Source: Micromussa lordhowensis (lineage: Eukaryota > Cnidaria > Anthozoa > Scleractinia > Lobophylliidae). Taken from it: a stretch of DNA of 64,000 bases. Made by a program: the position numbers and the translations under genes. The stretch is from assembly GCA_964020085.1 (NCBI GenBank), contig OZ026600.1:11009348-11073347 (forward strand). Reading direction: 5' to 3'. Positions 35,787-48,052 of the stretch are shown here, one piece after another (position 1 is the stretch's first letter; every line of letters begins with the position of its first letter). The notes under the pieces are model-generated. The model was not told where the DNA came from. It worked only from the letters and a program-made list of their open reading frames with translations, and ran no database searches.

Positions 35787-37150
35787 CCGAGCTTGGCGCG
35801 CGTTGCAACTTTGCAAACTAATGGCACCAAAGCACTCCCGGGGTCGGTCCGGGTCCATATGCCAAGTTTCGGAGCTGCGCAAAATGTCACACTATGCCAA
35901 CCGGCCCGGCAGATGCCCGGGTGCAGCCGGCTGGCTGCCTTGTTAGCCGAGCTTGGCGTGCGTCGCAACTTTGCAAACTAATGGCACCAAAGCACTCCCG
36001 GGGTCGGTCCGAGTCCACATGCAAAGTTTCGGAGCTGCGCAAAATATCACACTATGCTAACCAGCCCGATTGCTAATTAGCCGAGCTTGGCGCGCGTTGC
36101 AACTTTGCAAACTAATGGCACCAAAGCACTTCCGGGGTCGGTCCGAGTCCACATCCAAAGTTTCGGAGCAGCGAGAAATGTCACACTATGCCAATTAGCC
36201 CGGCAGATGCCCGGGTGTGGCCGGCGGGCTGCCTTGTTAGCCGAGCTTGGCGTTCGTCGCAACTTTGCAAACTCATGGCACCAAAGCACTCCCGGGGTCG
36301 GTCTGGGTCCACATGCAAAGTTTCGGAGCTGCGCAAAATGTCACACTATGCTAACCAGTCGGATTGCTAGTTAGCCGAGCTTGGCGCGTGTCGCAACTTT
36401 GCAAACTAATGGCACCAAAGCACTCCCTGGGTCAGTCCGGATCCATATGCAAAGTTTCGGAGCTGCGCAAATTGTGACACTATGCTAACCAGCCCGATTG
36501 CTAATTAGCCGAGCTTGGCGCACGTCGCAACTTTGCAAACTAATGGCACCAAAGCACTCCCGGGGTCGGTCCGAGTCCACATGCAAAGTTTCGGAGCTGC
36601 GCAAAATGTCACACTATGCTAACCGGCCCGATTGCTAATAAGCCGAGCTTGGCGCGCGTCGCAACTTTGCAAACTAATGGCACCAAAGCACTCCCGGGGT
36701 CGGTCCGAGTCCACATGCAAAGTTTCGGAGCTGCGCAAAATGTCACACTATGCTAAGCAGCCGATTGCTAATTAGCCGAGCTTGGCGCGCATCACAACTT
36801 TGCAAACTAATGGCACCAAAGCACTCCTGGGGTCGATCCGAGTCCACATGCAAAGTTTGGGAGCTGCGCAAAATGTCACACTATGCTAAGCAGCCCGATT
36901 GCTAATTAGCCGAGCTTACCGCGCGTCGCAACTTTGCAAACTAATGGCACCAAAGCACTCCCGGGGTCGGTCCAAGTCCACATGCAAAGTTTTGGACCTG
37001 CGCAAAATGTCACACTATGCTAACCAGCCCGGCAGATCCCCGGGTGTGGCCGGCTGGCTGGCTAGTTAGCCGAGCTTGGCGCGCGTTGCAACTTTGCAAA
37101 CTAATGGCACCAAAGCACTCCCGGGGTCGGTCCGGGTCCACAAGCAAAGT
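35787..37150 (+). repeat. HOR-C copy 4, partial
   Basis: This copy of 26908 onward is displaced 8879 bp and carries copy 2 variants: GGGTCAGTCC near 36430, CTTACCGCGCG near 36915 and ATGCCAAG near 35860. Within the S monomer at 37070 it changes to the 30411 type (ATTCTTAGAAGCC), so the right edge lies somewhere in about 37070-37185. Markers beyond that lie 6659 bp from 30.4-31.3 kb. CACAAGCAAAG near 37140 is a private change. Confidence 0.85.
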
Positions 37151-38086
37151 TTCGGAGCTGCGCAATATGTCACACTATTCTTAGAAGCCTGATTGCTAAT
37201 TAGCCGAGCTTGGCGCTCGTCGCAATTTTGCAAACTAATGGCACCAAAGCACTCCCGGGGTCGGTCCAAGTCCACATGCAAAGTTTCGGAGCTGCGCAAA
37301 AGGTCACACTATGCTAACCAGCCCGGCAGATCCCCGGGTGCGGCCGGCTGGCTGCCTCGTTAGCCGAGCTTGGCGCGCGTCTCAACTTTGCAAACTAATG
37401 GCACCAAAGCACTCCCGGGGTCGGTCCGGGTCCACATGCAAAGTTTCGGAGCTGCGCAAAATATCACACTATGCTAACCAGCCCGATTGCTAATTAGCCG
37501 AGCTTGGCGCGCGTTGCAACTTTGCAAACTAATGGCACCAAAGAGACTCCCGGGGTCGGTCCGAGTCCACATGCAAAGTTTCGGAGCCGCGAGAAATGTC
37601 ACACTATGCCAATTAGCCCGGCAGATGCCCGGGTGTGGCCGGCGGGCTGCCTTGTTAGCCGAGCTTGGCGTGCGTCGCAACTTTGCAAACTAATGGCACC
37701 AAAGCACTCCTGGGGTCGGTTCGGGTCCACATGCAAAGTTTCGGAGCTGCGCAAAATGTCACACTATGCTAACCAGTCGGATTGCTAGTTAGCCGAGCTT
37801 GGCGCGCGTCGCAACTTTGCAAACTAATGGCACCAAAGCACTCCCGGGGTCGGTCCAAGTCCACATGCAAAGTTTTGGACCTGCGCAAAATGTCACACTA
37901 TGCTAACCAGCCCGGCAGTTCCCCGGGTGCAGCCGGCTGGCTGCCTTGTTAGCCGAGCTTGGCGTGCGTCGCAACTTTGCAAACTAATGGCACCAAAGCA
38001 CTCCCGGGGTCGGTCCGAGTCCACATGCAAAGTTTCGGAGCTGCGCAAAATATCACACTATGCTAACCAGTCGGATTGCTAGTTAG
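37151..38086 (+). repeat. Copy of the 30.4-31.3 kb C segment
   Basis: Markers such as ATTCTTAGAAGCC, AAAGAGACTCCC (near 37539), GGAGCCGCGAGAAATG and GGCAGTTCCCCGGG match 30.5-31.27 kb at an offset of 6659 bp. From about 37930 the L tail switches to CAGCCGGCTGGCTGCCTTG, followed by an S monomer (37953-38086) that begins GGCGTGCGTC. Confidence 0.82.
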
Positions 38087-39690
38087 CTGAGCTTGGCGCG
38101 TGTCGCAACTTTGCAAACTAATGGCACCAAAGCACTCCCTGGGTCAGTCCGGATCCATATGCAAAGTTTCGGAGCTGCGCAAATTGTGACACTATGCTAA
38201 CCAGCCCGATTGCTAATTAGCCGAGCTTGGCGCACGTCGCAACTTTGCAAACTAATGGCACCAAAGCACTCCCGGGGTCGGTCCGAGTCCACATGCAAAG
38301 TTTCGGAGCTGCGCAAAATGTCACACTATGCTAACCGGCCCGATTGCTAATAAGCCGAGCTTGGCGCGCGTCGCAACTTTGCAAACTAATGGCACCAAAG
38401 CACTCCCGGGGTCGGTCCGAGTCCACATGCAAAGTTTCGGAGCTGCGCAAAATGTCACACTATGCTAAGCAGCCGATTGCTAATTAGCCGAGCTTGGCGC
38501 GCATCACAACTTTGCAAACTAATGGCACCAAAGCACTCCTGGGGTCGATCCGAGTCCACATGCAAAGTTTGGGAGCTGCGCAAAATGTCACACTATGCTA
38601 AGCAGCCCGATTGCTAATTAGCCGAGCTTAGCGCGCGTCGCAACTTTGCAAACTAATGGCACCAAAGCACTCCCGGGGTTGGTCCAAGTCCACATGCAAA
38701 GTTTTGGACCTGCGCAAAATGTCACACTATGCTAACCAGCCCGGCAGATCCCCGGGTGTGGCCGGCTGGCTGGCTAGTTAGCCGAGCTTGGCGCGCGTTG
38801 CAACTTTGCAAACTAATGGCACCAAAGCACTCCCGGGGTCGGTCCGGGTCCACATGCAAAGTTTCGGAGCTGCGCAATATGTCACACTATCCTAAGAAGC
38901 CTGATTGCTAATTAGCCGAGCTTGGCGCTCGTCGCAATTTTGCAAACTAATGGCACCAAAGCACTCCCAGGGTCGGTCCAAGTCCACATGCAAAGTTTCG
39001 AAGCTGCGCAAACTGTCACACTATGCTAACCAGCTCGGCAGATCCCCGGGTGCGGCCGGCTTGCTGCCTCGTTAGCCGAGCTTGGCGCGCGTCTCAACTT
39101 TGCAAACTATTGGCACCAAAGCACTCCCGGGGTCGGTCCGAGTTAAATATGCAAAGTTTCCGAGCTGCGCAAAATGTCACACTGTGCTAACCAGGCCTGC
39201 AGATCCCCGGGTGCGGCCGGCTGGCTGCCTCGTTAGCCGAGCTTGGCGCGCGTCGCAACTTTGCAAACTAATGGCACCAAAGTACTCCCGGGGTCGGTCC
39301 GAGTCCACTTGCAAAGTTTCGAAGCTGCGCAAACTGTCACACTATGCTAACCAGCCCGGCCGATCCCCGGGTGCGGCCGGCTGGCTGCCTCGTTAGCCGA
39401 GCTTGGCGCGCGTCACAACTTTGCAAACTAATGGCACCAAAGTACTCCCGGGGTCGGGCCGAGTCCACATGCAAAGTTTGGGAGCTGCGCAAAATGTCAC
39501 ACTATTCTAACCAGCCCGGTAGATGCCTGGGTGCGGCCGGCTGGTTGCCTCGTTAGCCGAGCTTGGCGCACGTCGCAACTTTGCAAACTAATGCCACCAA
39601 AGCAATCCTGGGGTCGGTCCGGATCCACATGCAAAGTTTCGGAGCTGCGCAAAATGTCACACTATGCTAACCAGCTCGATTGCTAATAAG
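38087..39690 (+). repeat. HOR-C copy 5, partial, 428-bp internal deletion
   Basis: Starts are 38087 S, 38221 S, 38355 S-1, 38488 S, 38622 L, 38782 S, 38916 L (chimeric), 39076 L+1, 39237 L, 39397 L and 39557 S. This matches HOR-C from 24742 onward at offset 13345 bp, but monomer 38916 begins as the 25571 type and ends as the 25999 type. Three monomers (L, S, S; 428 bp) are therefore missing. The reading frame of the repeat order is otherwise kept. Confidence 0.87.
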
Positions 39691-42600
39691 CCGAGCTTGG
39701 CGCGTGTCGCAACTTTGCAAACTAATGGCACCAAAGCACTCCCGGGGTCGGTCCGGGTCCATATGCAAAGTTTCGGAGCTGCGCAAAATGTCACACTATG
39801 CCAACCGGCCCGGCAGATGCCCGGGTGCAGCCGGCTGGCTGCCTTGTTAGCAGAGCTTGGCGTGCGTCGCAACTTTGCAAACTAATGGCACCAAAGCACT
39901 CCCGGGGTCGGTCCGAGTCCACATGCAAAGTTTCGGAGCTGCGCAAAATATCACACTATGCTAACCAGCCCGATTGCTAATTAGCCGAGCTTGGCGCGCG
40001 TTGCAACTTTGCAAACTAATGGCACCAAAGAGACTCCCGGGGTCGGTCCGAGTCCACATGCAAAGTTTCGGAGCCGCGAGAAATGTCACACTATGCCAAT
40101 TAGCCCGGCAGATGCCCGGGTGTGGCCGGCGGGCTGCCTTGTTAGCCGAGCTTGGCGTGCGTCGCAACTTTGCAAACTAATGGCACCAAAGCACTCCTGG
40201 GGTCGGTTCGGGTCCACATGCAAAGTTTCGGAGCTGCGCAAAATGTCACACTATGCTAACCAGTCGGATTGCTAGTTAGCCGAGCTTGGCGCGCGTCGCA
40301 ACTTTGCAAACTAATGGCACCAAAGCACTCCCGGGGTCGGTCCAAGTCCACATGCAAAGTTTTGGACCTGCGCAAAATGTCACACTATGCTAACCAGCCC
40401 GGCAGTTCCCCGGGTGCAGCCGGCTGGCTGCCTTGTTAGCCGAGCTTGGCGTGCGTCGCAACTTTGCAAACTAATGGCACCAAAGCACTCCCGGGGTCGG
40501 TCCGAGTCCACATGCAAAGTTTCGGAGCTGCGCAAAATATCACACTATGCTAACCAGCCCGATTGCTAATTAGCCGAGCTTGGCGCGCGTTGCAACTTTG
40601 CAAACTAATGGCACCAAAGCACTCCCGGGGTCGGTCCGGGTCCATATGCAAAGTTTCGGAGCTGCGCAAAATGTCACACTATGCCAACCGGCCCGGCAGA
40701 TGCCCGGGTGCAGCCGGCTGGCTGCCTTGTTAGCAGAGCTTGGCGTGCGTCGCAACTTTGCAAACTAATGGCACCAAAGCACTCCCGGGGTCGGTCCGAG
40801 TCCACATGCAAAGTTTCGGAGCTGCGCAAAATATCACACTATGCTAACCAGCCCGATTGCTAATTAGCCGAGCTTGGCGCGCGTTGCAACTTTGCAAACT
40901 AATGGCACCAAAGAGACTCTTGGGGTCGGTCCGAGTCCACATGCAAAGTTTCGGAGCCGCGAGAAATGTCACACTATGCCAATTAGCCCGGCAGATGCCC
41001 GGGTGTGGCCGGCGGGCTGCCTTGTTAGCCGAGCTTGGCGTGCGTCGCAACTTTGCAAACTAATGCACCAAAGCACTCCTGGGGTCGGTTCGGGTCCACA
41101 TGCAAAGTTTCGGAGCTGCGCAAAATGTCACACTATGCTAACCAGTCGGATTGCTAGTTAGCCGAGCTTGGCGCGCGTCGCAACTTTGCAAACTAATGGC
41201 ACCAAAGCACTCCCGGGGTCGGTCCAAGTCCACATGCAAAGTTTTGGACCTGCGCAAAATGTCACACTATGCTAACCAGCCCGGCAGTTCCCCGGGTGCA
41301 GCCGGCTGGCTGCCTTGTTAGCCGAGCTTGGCGTGCGTCGCAACTTTGCAAACTAATGGCACCAAAGCAATCCTGGGGTCGGTCCGGGTCCACATGCAAA
41401 GTTTCGGAGCTGCGGAAAATGTCACACTATGCTAACCAGCCCGATTGCTAATAAGCCGAGCTTGGCGCGTGTCGCAACTTTGCAAACTAATGGCACCAAA
41501 GCACTCCCGGGGTCGGTCCGAGTCCACATGCAAAGTTTCGGAGCTGCGCAAAATATCACACTATGCTAACCAGCCCGATTGCTAATTAGCCGAGCTTGGC
41601 GCGCGATGCAACTTTGCAAACTAATGGCACCAAAGCACTCCCAGGGTCGGTCCGGGTCCATATGCAAAGTTTCGGAGCTGCGCAAAATGTCACACTATGC
41701 CAACCGGCCCGGCAGATGCCCGGGTGCAGCCGGCTGGCTGCCTTGTTAGCAGAGCTTGGCATGCGTCGCAACTTTGCAAACTAATGGCACCAAAGCAGTC
41801 CCGGGGTCTGTCCAAGTCCACATGCAAAGTTTCGGAGCTGCGCAAAATATCACACTATGCTAACCAGCCCGATTGCTAATTAGCCGAGCTTGGCGCGCGT
41901 TGCAACTTTGCAAACTAATGGCACCAAAGAGACTCCCGGGGTCGGTCCGAGTCCACATGCAAAGTTTCGGAGCCGCGAGAAATGTCACACTATGCCAATT
42001 AGCCCGGCAGATGCCCGGGTGTGGCCGGCGGGCTGCCTTGTTAGCCGAGCTTGGCGTGCGTCGCAACTTTGCAAACTAATGGCACCAAAGCACTCCTGGG
42101 GTCGGTCCGGGTCCACATGCAAAGTTTCGGAGCTGCGCAAAATGTCACACTATGCTAACCAGTCGGATTGCTAGTTAGCCGAGCTTGGCGCGCGTCGCAA
42201 CTTTGCAAACTAATGGCACCAAAGCACTCCCGGGGTCGGTCCAAGTCCACATGCAAAGTTTTGGACCTGCGCAAAATGTCACACTATGCTAACCAGCCCG
42301 GCAGTTCCCCGGGTGTGGCCGGCTGGCTGGCTAGTTAGCCGAGCTTGGCGCGCGTTGCAACTTTGCAAACTAATGGCACCAAAGCACTCCCGGGGTCGGT
42401 CCGGGTCCACATGCAAAGTTTCGGAGCTGCGCAATATGTCACACTATTCTTAGAAGCCTGATTGCTAATTAGCCGAGCTTGGCGCTCGTCGCAATTTTGC
42501 AAACTAATGGCACCAAAGCACTCCCGGGGTCGGTCCAAGTCCACATGCAAAGTTTCGGAGCTGCGCAAAAGGTCACACTATGCTAACCAGCCCGGCAGAT

Positions 42601-42766
42601 CCCCGGGTGCGGCCGGCTGGCTGCCTCGTTAGCCGAGCTTGGCGCGCGTCTCAACTTTGCAAACTAATGGCACCAAAGCACTCCCGGGGTCGGTCCGGGT
42701 CCACATGCAAAGTTTTGGAGCTGCGCAAAATGTCACACTATGCTAACCAGCCCGATTGCTAATTAG
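39691..42766 (+). repeat. C-domain tail with 883/1016-bp repeats
   Basis: After two monomers (39691 L, 39851 S), the AAAGAGACTCCC monomer recurs at 39985, 40868 and 41884. The spacings are 883 bp (L+1 S L S L S) and 1016 bp (one extra S, one lost base near 41063). Other variants are AAAGAGACTCTTGGGG near 40912, GCGATGCAAC near 41604 and TTAGCAGAGC in several L boundaries. The end, 42179-42766, repeats the 30251-30838 order, then hands over to a CCGACCTTGG monomer of the A/B type. Confidence 0.87.
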
Positions 42767-44711
42767 CCGACCTTGGCGTGCGTCGCAACTTTTCAAACTT
42801 ATGGCACCAAAGCACTCCCAAGGTCGGTCCGAGTCCACATGCAAAGTTTCGGAGCTGAGCAAAATGTCACACTACGCTAACCAGCCCGGCACATGCCTGG
42901 GTGCGGCCGGCTGGCTGCCTCGTTAGCCGAGCTTGGCGCGCGTCGCAAGTTTGCAAACTAATGGCACCAAAGCACTCCCGGGGTTGGTCCGAGTCCACAT
43001 GCAAAGTTTGGGAGCTGCGCAAAATGTCACACTATTCTAACCAGCCCGGTAGATGCCCGGGTGCGGCCGGCTGGTTGCCTCGTTAGCCGAGCTTGGCGCA
43101 CGTCGCAACTTTGGAAACTAATGCCACCAAAGCAATCCTGGGGTCGGTCCAGGTCTACATGCAAAGTTTCGGAGCTGCGCAAAATGTCACACTATGCTAA
43201 CCAGCCCGATTGCTAATTAGCCGACCTTCGCGCACGTCGCAACTTTTCAAACTTATGGCACCAAAGCACTCCCAAGGTCGGTCCGAGTCCACATGCAAAG
43301 TTTCGGAGCTGCGCAAAATGTCACACTATGCTAACCAGCCCGGCAGATGCCTGGGTGTGGCCGGCTGGCTGCCTCGTTAGCCGAGCTTGGCGCGCGTCGC
43401 AAGTTTGCAAACTAATGGCACCAAAGCACTCCCGGGGTTGGTCCGAGTCCACATGCAAAGTTTGGGAGCTGCGCAAAATGTCACACTATTCTAACCAGCC
43501 CGGTAGATGCCCGGATGCTGCCGGCTGGTTGCCTCGTTGGCCAGGCTTGGCGCACGTCGCAACTTTGCAAACTAATGCCACCAAAGCAATACTGGGGTCG
43601 GTCCGGGTCCACATGCAAAGTTTCGGAGCTGCGCAAAATGTCACACTATGCTAACCAGCCCGATTGCCGATTGCTTGGCGCACGTCGCAACTTTGCAAAC
43701 TAATGGCACCAAAGCACTCCCGGGGTCGGTCCGAGTCCACATGCAAAGTTTCGAAGCTGCGCAAACTGTCACACTATCCTAACCAGCCCGGCAGATCCCC
43801 GGGTGCGGCCGGCTGGCTGCCTCGTTAGCCGAGCTTGGCGCGCGTCGCAACTTTGCAAACTTATGGCACCACAGCACTCCCGGGGTCGGTCCGAGTCCAA
43901 TATGCAAAGTTTCGGAGCTGCGCAAAATGTCACACTGTGCTAACCAGGCCGGCAGATCCCCAGGTGTGGCCGGCTGGCTGCCTCGTTAGTCGAGCTTTGC
44001 GCGCATCGCAACTATGCAAAGTAATGGCACCAAAGCACTCCCTGGGTCGGTCCAGGTCCACATGGAAAGTTTCGGAGCTGCGCAATATGTCAGACTATGC
44101 TAACCAGCCGGATTGCTAATTAGCCGAGCTTGGCGCGCGTCGCAACTTTGCAAACTAGTGGCACCAAAGCACTCCCGGGGTCGGTCCGGGTCCACATGCA
44201 AAGTTTCGGAGCTGCGCAAAATGTCACACTATGCCAACCAGCCCGGCAGATGCCCGGGTGCAGCCGGCTGGCTGCCTTGTTAGCCGAGCTTGGCGCGCGT
44301 CGCAACTTTGCAAACTAATGGCATCAAAGCACTCCCGGGGTCGGTCCAGGTCCACATGCAAAGTTTCAGAGCTGCGCAATATGTTACACTATGCTAGCCA
44401 GCCCGATTGCTAATTAGTCGAGCTTGTCGCGTGTCGCAACTTCGCAAACTAGTGGCAGCAAAGCACTCCCGGGGTCGGTCCGGGTCCACATGCAAAGTTT
44501 CGGAGCTGCGCAATATGTCACACTATCCTAAGAAGCCCGATTGCTAATTAGCCGAGCTTGGCGCGCGTCGCAATTTTGCAAACTAATGGCACCAAAGCAC
44601 TCCCGGGGTCGGTCCAAGTCCACATGCAAAGTTTCGGAGCTGCGCAAAAGGTCACACTATGCTAACCAGCCCGGCCCATCCCCGGGTGCGGCCGGCTGGC
44701 TGCCTCGTTAG
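42767..44711 (+). repeat. Re-entry into A/B-type satellite, with irregular junction copy 2
   Basis: Starts are 42767 L, 42927 L, 43087 S, 43221 L, 43381 L, 43541 (133 bp), 43674 (155 bp), 43829 L+1, 43990 S, 44124 L, 44284 S, 44418 S and 44552 L. CCGACCTTGG at 42767 matches 10901 and 14347 of HOR-B. The pair 43541/43674 repeats the abnormal boundary seen at 14788. The 44418-44711 pair carries CTAGTGGCAGC and CGGCCCATCC, as in HOR-A. Confidence 0.85.
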
Positions 44712-47700
44712 CCGAGCTTGGTGCGCGTCGCAACTTTGCAAACTAATGGCACCAAAGTACTCCCGGGGTCGGTCCGGGTCCACATGCAAAGTTTCGGAGC
44801 TGCGCAAAATGTCACACTATACTAACCAGCCCGATTGCTAATAAGCCGAGCTTGCCGCGTGTCGCAACTTTGCAAACTAATGGCACCAAAGCACTCCCGG
44901 GGTCGGTCAGAGTCCACATGCAAAGTTTCGGAGCTGTGCAAAATATCACACTATGCTAACCAGCCCGATTGCTAATTAGCCGAGCTTGGCGCGCGTTGCA
45001 ACTTTGCAAACTAATGGCACCAAAGCACTCCCGGGGTCGGTCCGGGTCCACATGCAAAGTTTCGAAGCTGCTCAAAATGTCACACTATGCCAACCAGCCC
45101 GGCAGATGCCCGGGTGCAGCCGGCTGGCTGCCTTGTTAGCCGAGCTTGGCGCGCGTCGCAACTTTGCAAACTAATGGCACCAAAGCACTCCCGGGGTCGG
45201 TCCGAGTCCACATGCAAAGTTTCGGAGCTGTGCAAAATATCACACTATGCTAACCAGCCCGATTGCTAATTAGCCGAGCTTGGCGCGCGTTGCAACTTTG
45301 CAAACTAATGGCACCGAAGCACTCCCGGGGTCGGTCCGGGTCCACATGCAAAGTTTCGGAGCTGCGCAAAATGTCACACTATGCCAACCAGCCCGGCAGA
45401 TGCCCGGGTGCAGCCGGCTGGCTGCCTTGTTAGCCGAGCTTGGCGCGCGTCGCAACTTTGCAAACTAATGGCACCAAAGCACTCCCGGGGTCGGTCCGGG
45501 TCCACATGCAAAGTTTCGGAGCGGCGCAAAATGTCACACTATGTTAACCAGCCCGATTGCTAATTAGCCGAGCTTGGCGCGTGTCGCAACTTTTCAAACT
45601 AATGGCACCAAAGCACTCCTGGGGTCGGTCCGAGTCCACATGCAAAGTTTTGGAGCTGCGCAAAAGGTCACACTATGCTAACCAGCCCGGCAGATGGCCG
45701 GGTGCGGCCGGCTGGCTGCCTCGTTAGCCGAGCTTGGTGCGAGTCGCAACTTTGCAAACTAATCGCACCAAAGCACTCCAGGGGTCGGTCCGGTTCCACA
45801 TGCAAAGTTTCGGAGCTGCGCAAAATGTCACACTATGCTAACCAGTCGGATTGCTAGTTAGCCGAGGTTGGCTCGCGTCGCAACTTTTCAAACTAATGGC
45901 ACCAAAGCACTCCCGGGGTCGGTCCGGGTCCACATGCAAAGTTTCAGAGCTGCGCAAATTGTGACACTATGCTAACCAGCCCGATTGCTAATTAGCCGAG
46001 CTTGGCGCGCATCGCAACTTTGCAAACTAATGGCACCAAAGCACTCCCAGGGTCGGTCCGAGTCCACATGCAAAGTTTCGAAGCTGCGCAAACTGTCACA
46101 CTATGCTAACCAGCCCGGCAGATCCCCGGGTGCGGCCGGCTGGCTGCCTCGTTAGCCGAGCTTGGCGCGCCTTGCAACTTTGCAAACTAATGGCACCAAA
46201 GCACTCCCGGGGTCGGTCCGAGTCCAATATGCAAAGTTTCGGAGCTGCGCAAAATGTCACACTGTGCTAACCAGGGCGGCAGATCCCCAGGTGTGGCTGG
46301 CTGGCTGCCTCGTTAGTCGAGCTTTGCGTGCATCGCAACTTTGCAAAGTAATGGCACCAAAGCACTCCCGGGGTCGGTCCAGGTCCACATGCAAGGTTTC
46401 GGAGCTCCGCAAAATGTCACACTATGCTAAGAAGCCCGATTGCTAATAAGCCGAGCTTGGCGGGCGTCGCAACTTTGCAAACTAATGGCACCAAAGCACT
46501 CCCGGGGTCGGTCCGAGCCCACATGCAAAGTTTCGGAGCTGCGCAAAATGTCACACTATGCTAACCAGCCCGATTGCTAATTAGCCGAGCTTGGCGCGTG
46601 TCGCAACTTTGCAAACTAATGGCACCAAAGCACTCCCGGGGTCGGTCCGGGTCCACATGCAAAGTTTTGGAGCTGCACAAAATGTCACACTATGCTAACT
46701 AGCCCGATTGCTAATTAGCCGAGCTTGGCGCGCGTCGCAACTTTGCAAACTAATGGCACCAAAGCACTCCCGGGGTCGGTCCGAGTCCACATAAAAAGTT
46801 TCGGAGCAGCGAAAAATGTCACACTGTGCCAACCAGCCCGGCAGATGCCCAGGTGTAGCCGGCTGGCTGCCTCGTTAGCCGAGCTTGGCGCGCGTCGCAA
46901 CTTTGCAAACAAATGGGATCAAAGCACTCCCGGGGTCGGTCCGGGTCCACATGCAAAGTTTCGGAGCTGCGCAAAATGTCACACTATGCTAACCAGTCGG
47001 ATTGCTAGTTAGCCGAGCTTGGCGCGCGTCGCAACTTTTCAAACTAATGGCACCAAATCACTCCCGGGGTTGGTCCGAGTCCACATGCAAAGTTTCGGAG
47101 CTGCACAAAATGTCACACTCTGCTAACCAGTCGGATTGCTAGTTAGCCGAGCTTGGCGTGCGTCGCAACTTTTCAAACTAATGGCACCAAATCACTCCCG
47201 GGGTTGGTCCGAGTCCACATGCAAAGTATCTGAGCTGTGCAAAATGTCACACTCTGCTAACCAGCCCGATTGCTAATTAGCCGAGCTTGGCGCGCGTCGA
47301 AAATTTGCAAACTAATGGCACAAAAGCACTCCCGTGGTTGGTCCGAGTCCACATGCAAAGTTTCGGAGCTGCGCAAAATGTCACACTATGCTAACCAGCC
47401 CGGCAGATCCCCGGGTGCGGCCGGCTGGTTGCCTCGTTAGCCGAGCTTGGCGCGCGTCGCAACTTTGCAAACTAATGGCACCAAAGCACTCCCGGGGTCG
47501 GTCCTGGTCCACATGCAAAGTTTTGGAGCTGCACAAAATGTCACACTATGCTAACTAGCCCGATTGCTAATTAGCCGAGCTTGGCGCGCGTCGCAACTTT
47601 GCAAACTAATGGCACCAGAGCACTCCCGGGGTCGGTCCGAGTCCACATGCAAAGTTTCGAAGCTGCGCAAACTGTCACACTATGCTAACCAGCCCGGCAG

Positions 47701-48052
47701 ATCCCCGGGTGCGGCCGGCTGGCTGCTTCATTAGCCGAGCTTGGCGCCTTCCAACTTTGCAAACTAATGGCACCAAAGCACTCCCGGGGTCGGTCCGAGT
47801 CCACATGCAAAGTTTCGGAGCAGCAAAAAATGTCACACTGTGCCAACCAGCCCGGCAGATGCCCTGGTGCAGCCGCCTGGCTGCCTCGTTTGCCGAGCTT
47901 GGCGCACGTCGCAACTTTGCAAACTAATGGCACCAAAGCACTCCCGTGGTTGGTCCGAGTCCATATGCAAAGTTTCGGAGCTGCGCAAAATGTCACACTA
48001 TGCTAGCCAGCCCGGCAGATCCCCGGGTGCGGCCGGCTGGCTGCCTCGTTAG
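44712..48052 (+). repeat. D-like unit (diverged relative of HOR-D), 3341 bp
   Basis: This begins with the same CTTGGTGCGCGTCGC monomer as HOR-D at 51687 and ends at the same type of boundary. Offsets to HOR-D change from 6975 to 6253 to 6119 bp, so it has five extra monomers before about 46160 and one more before about 46715. It lacks others that HOR-D has after 53854. At 47815 it keeps the full GTTTCGGAGCAGCAAAAAATG where HOR-D has a 16-bp deletion. Two L-S dimers (294 bp apart) repeat near 44990 and 45284. Confidence 0.82.
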
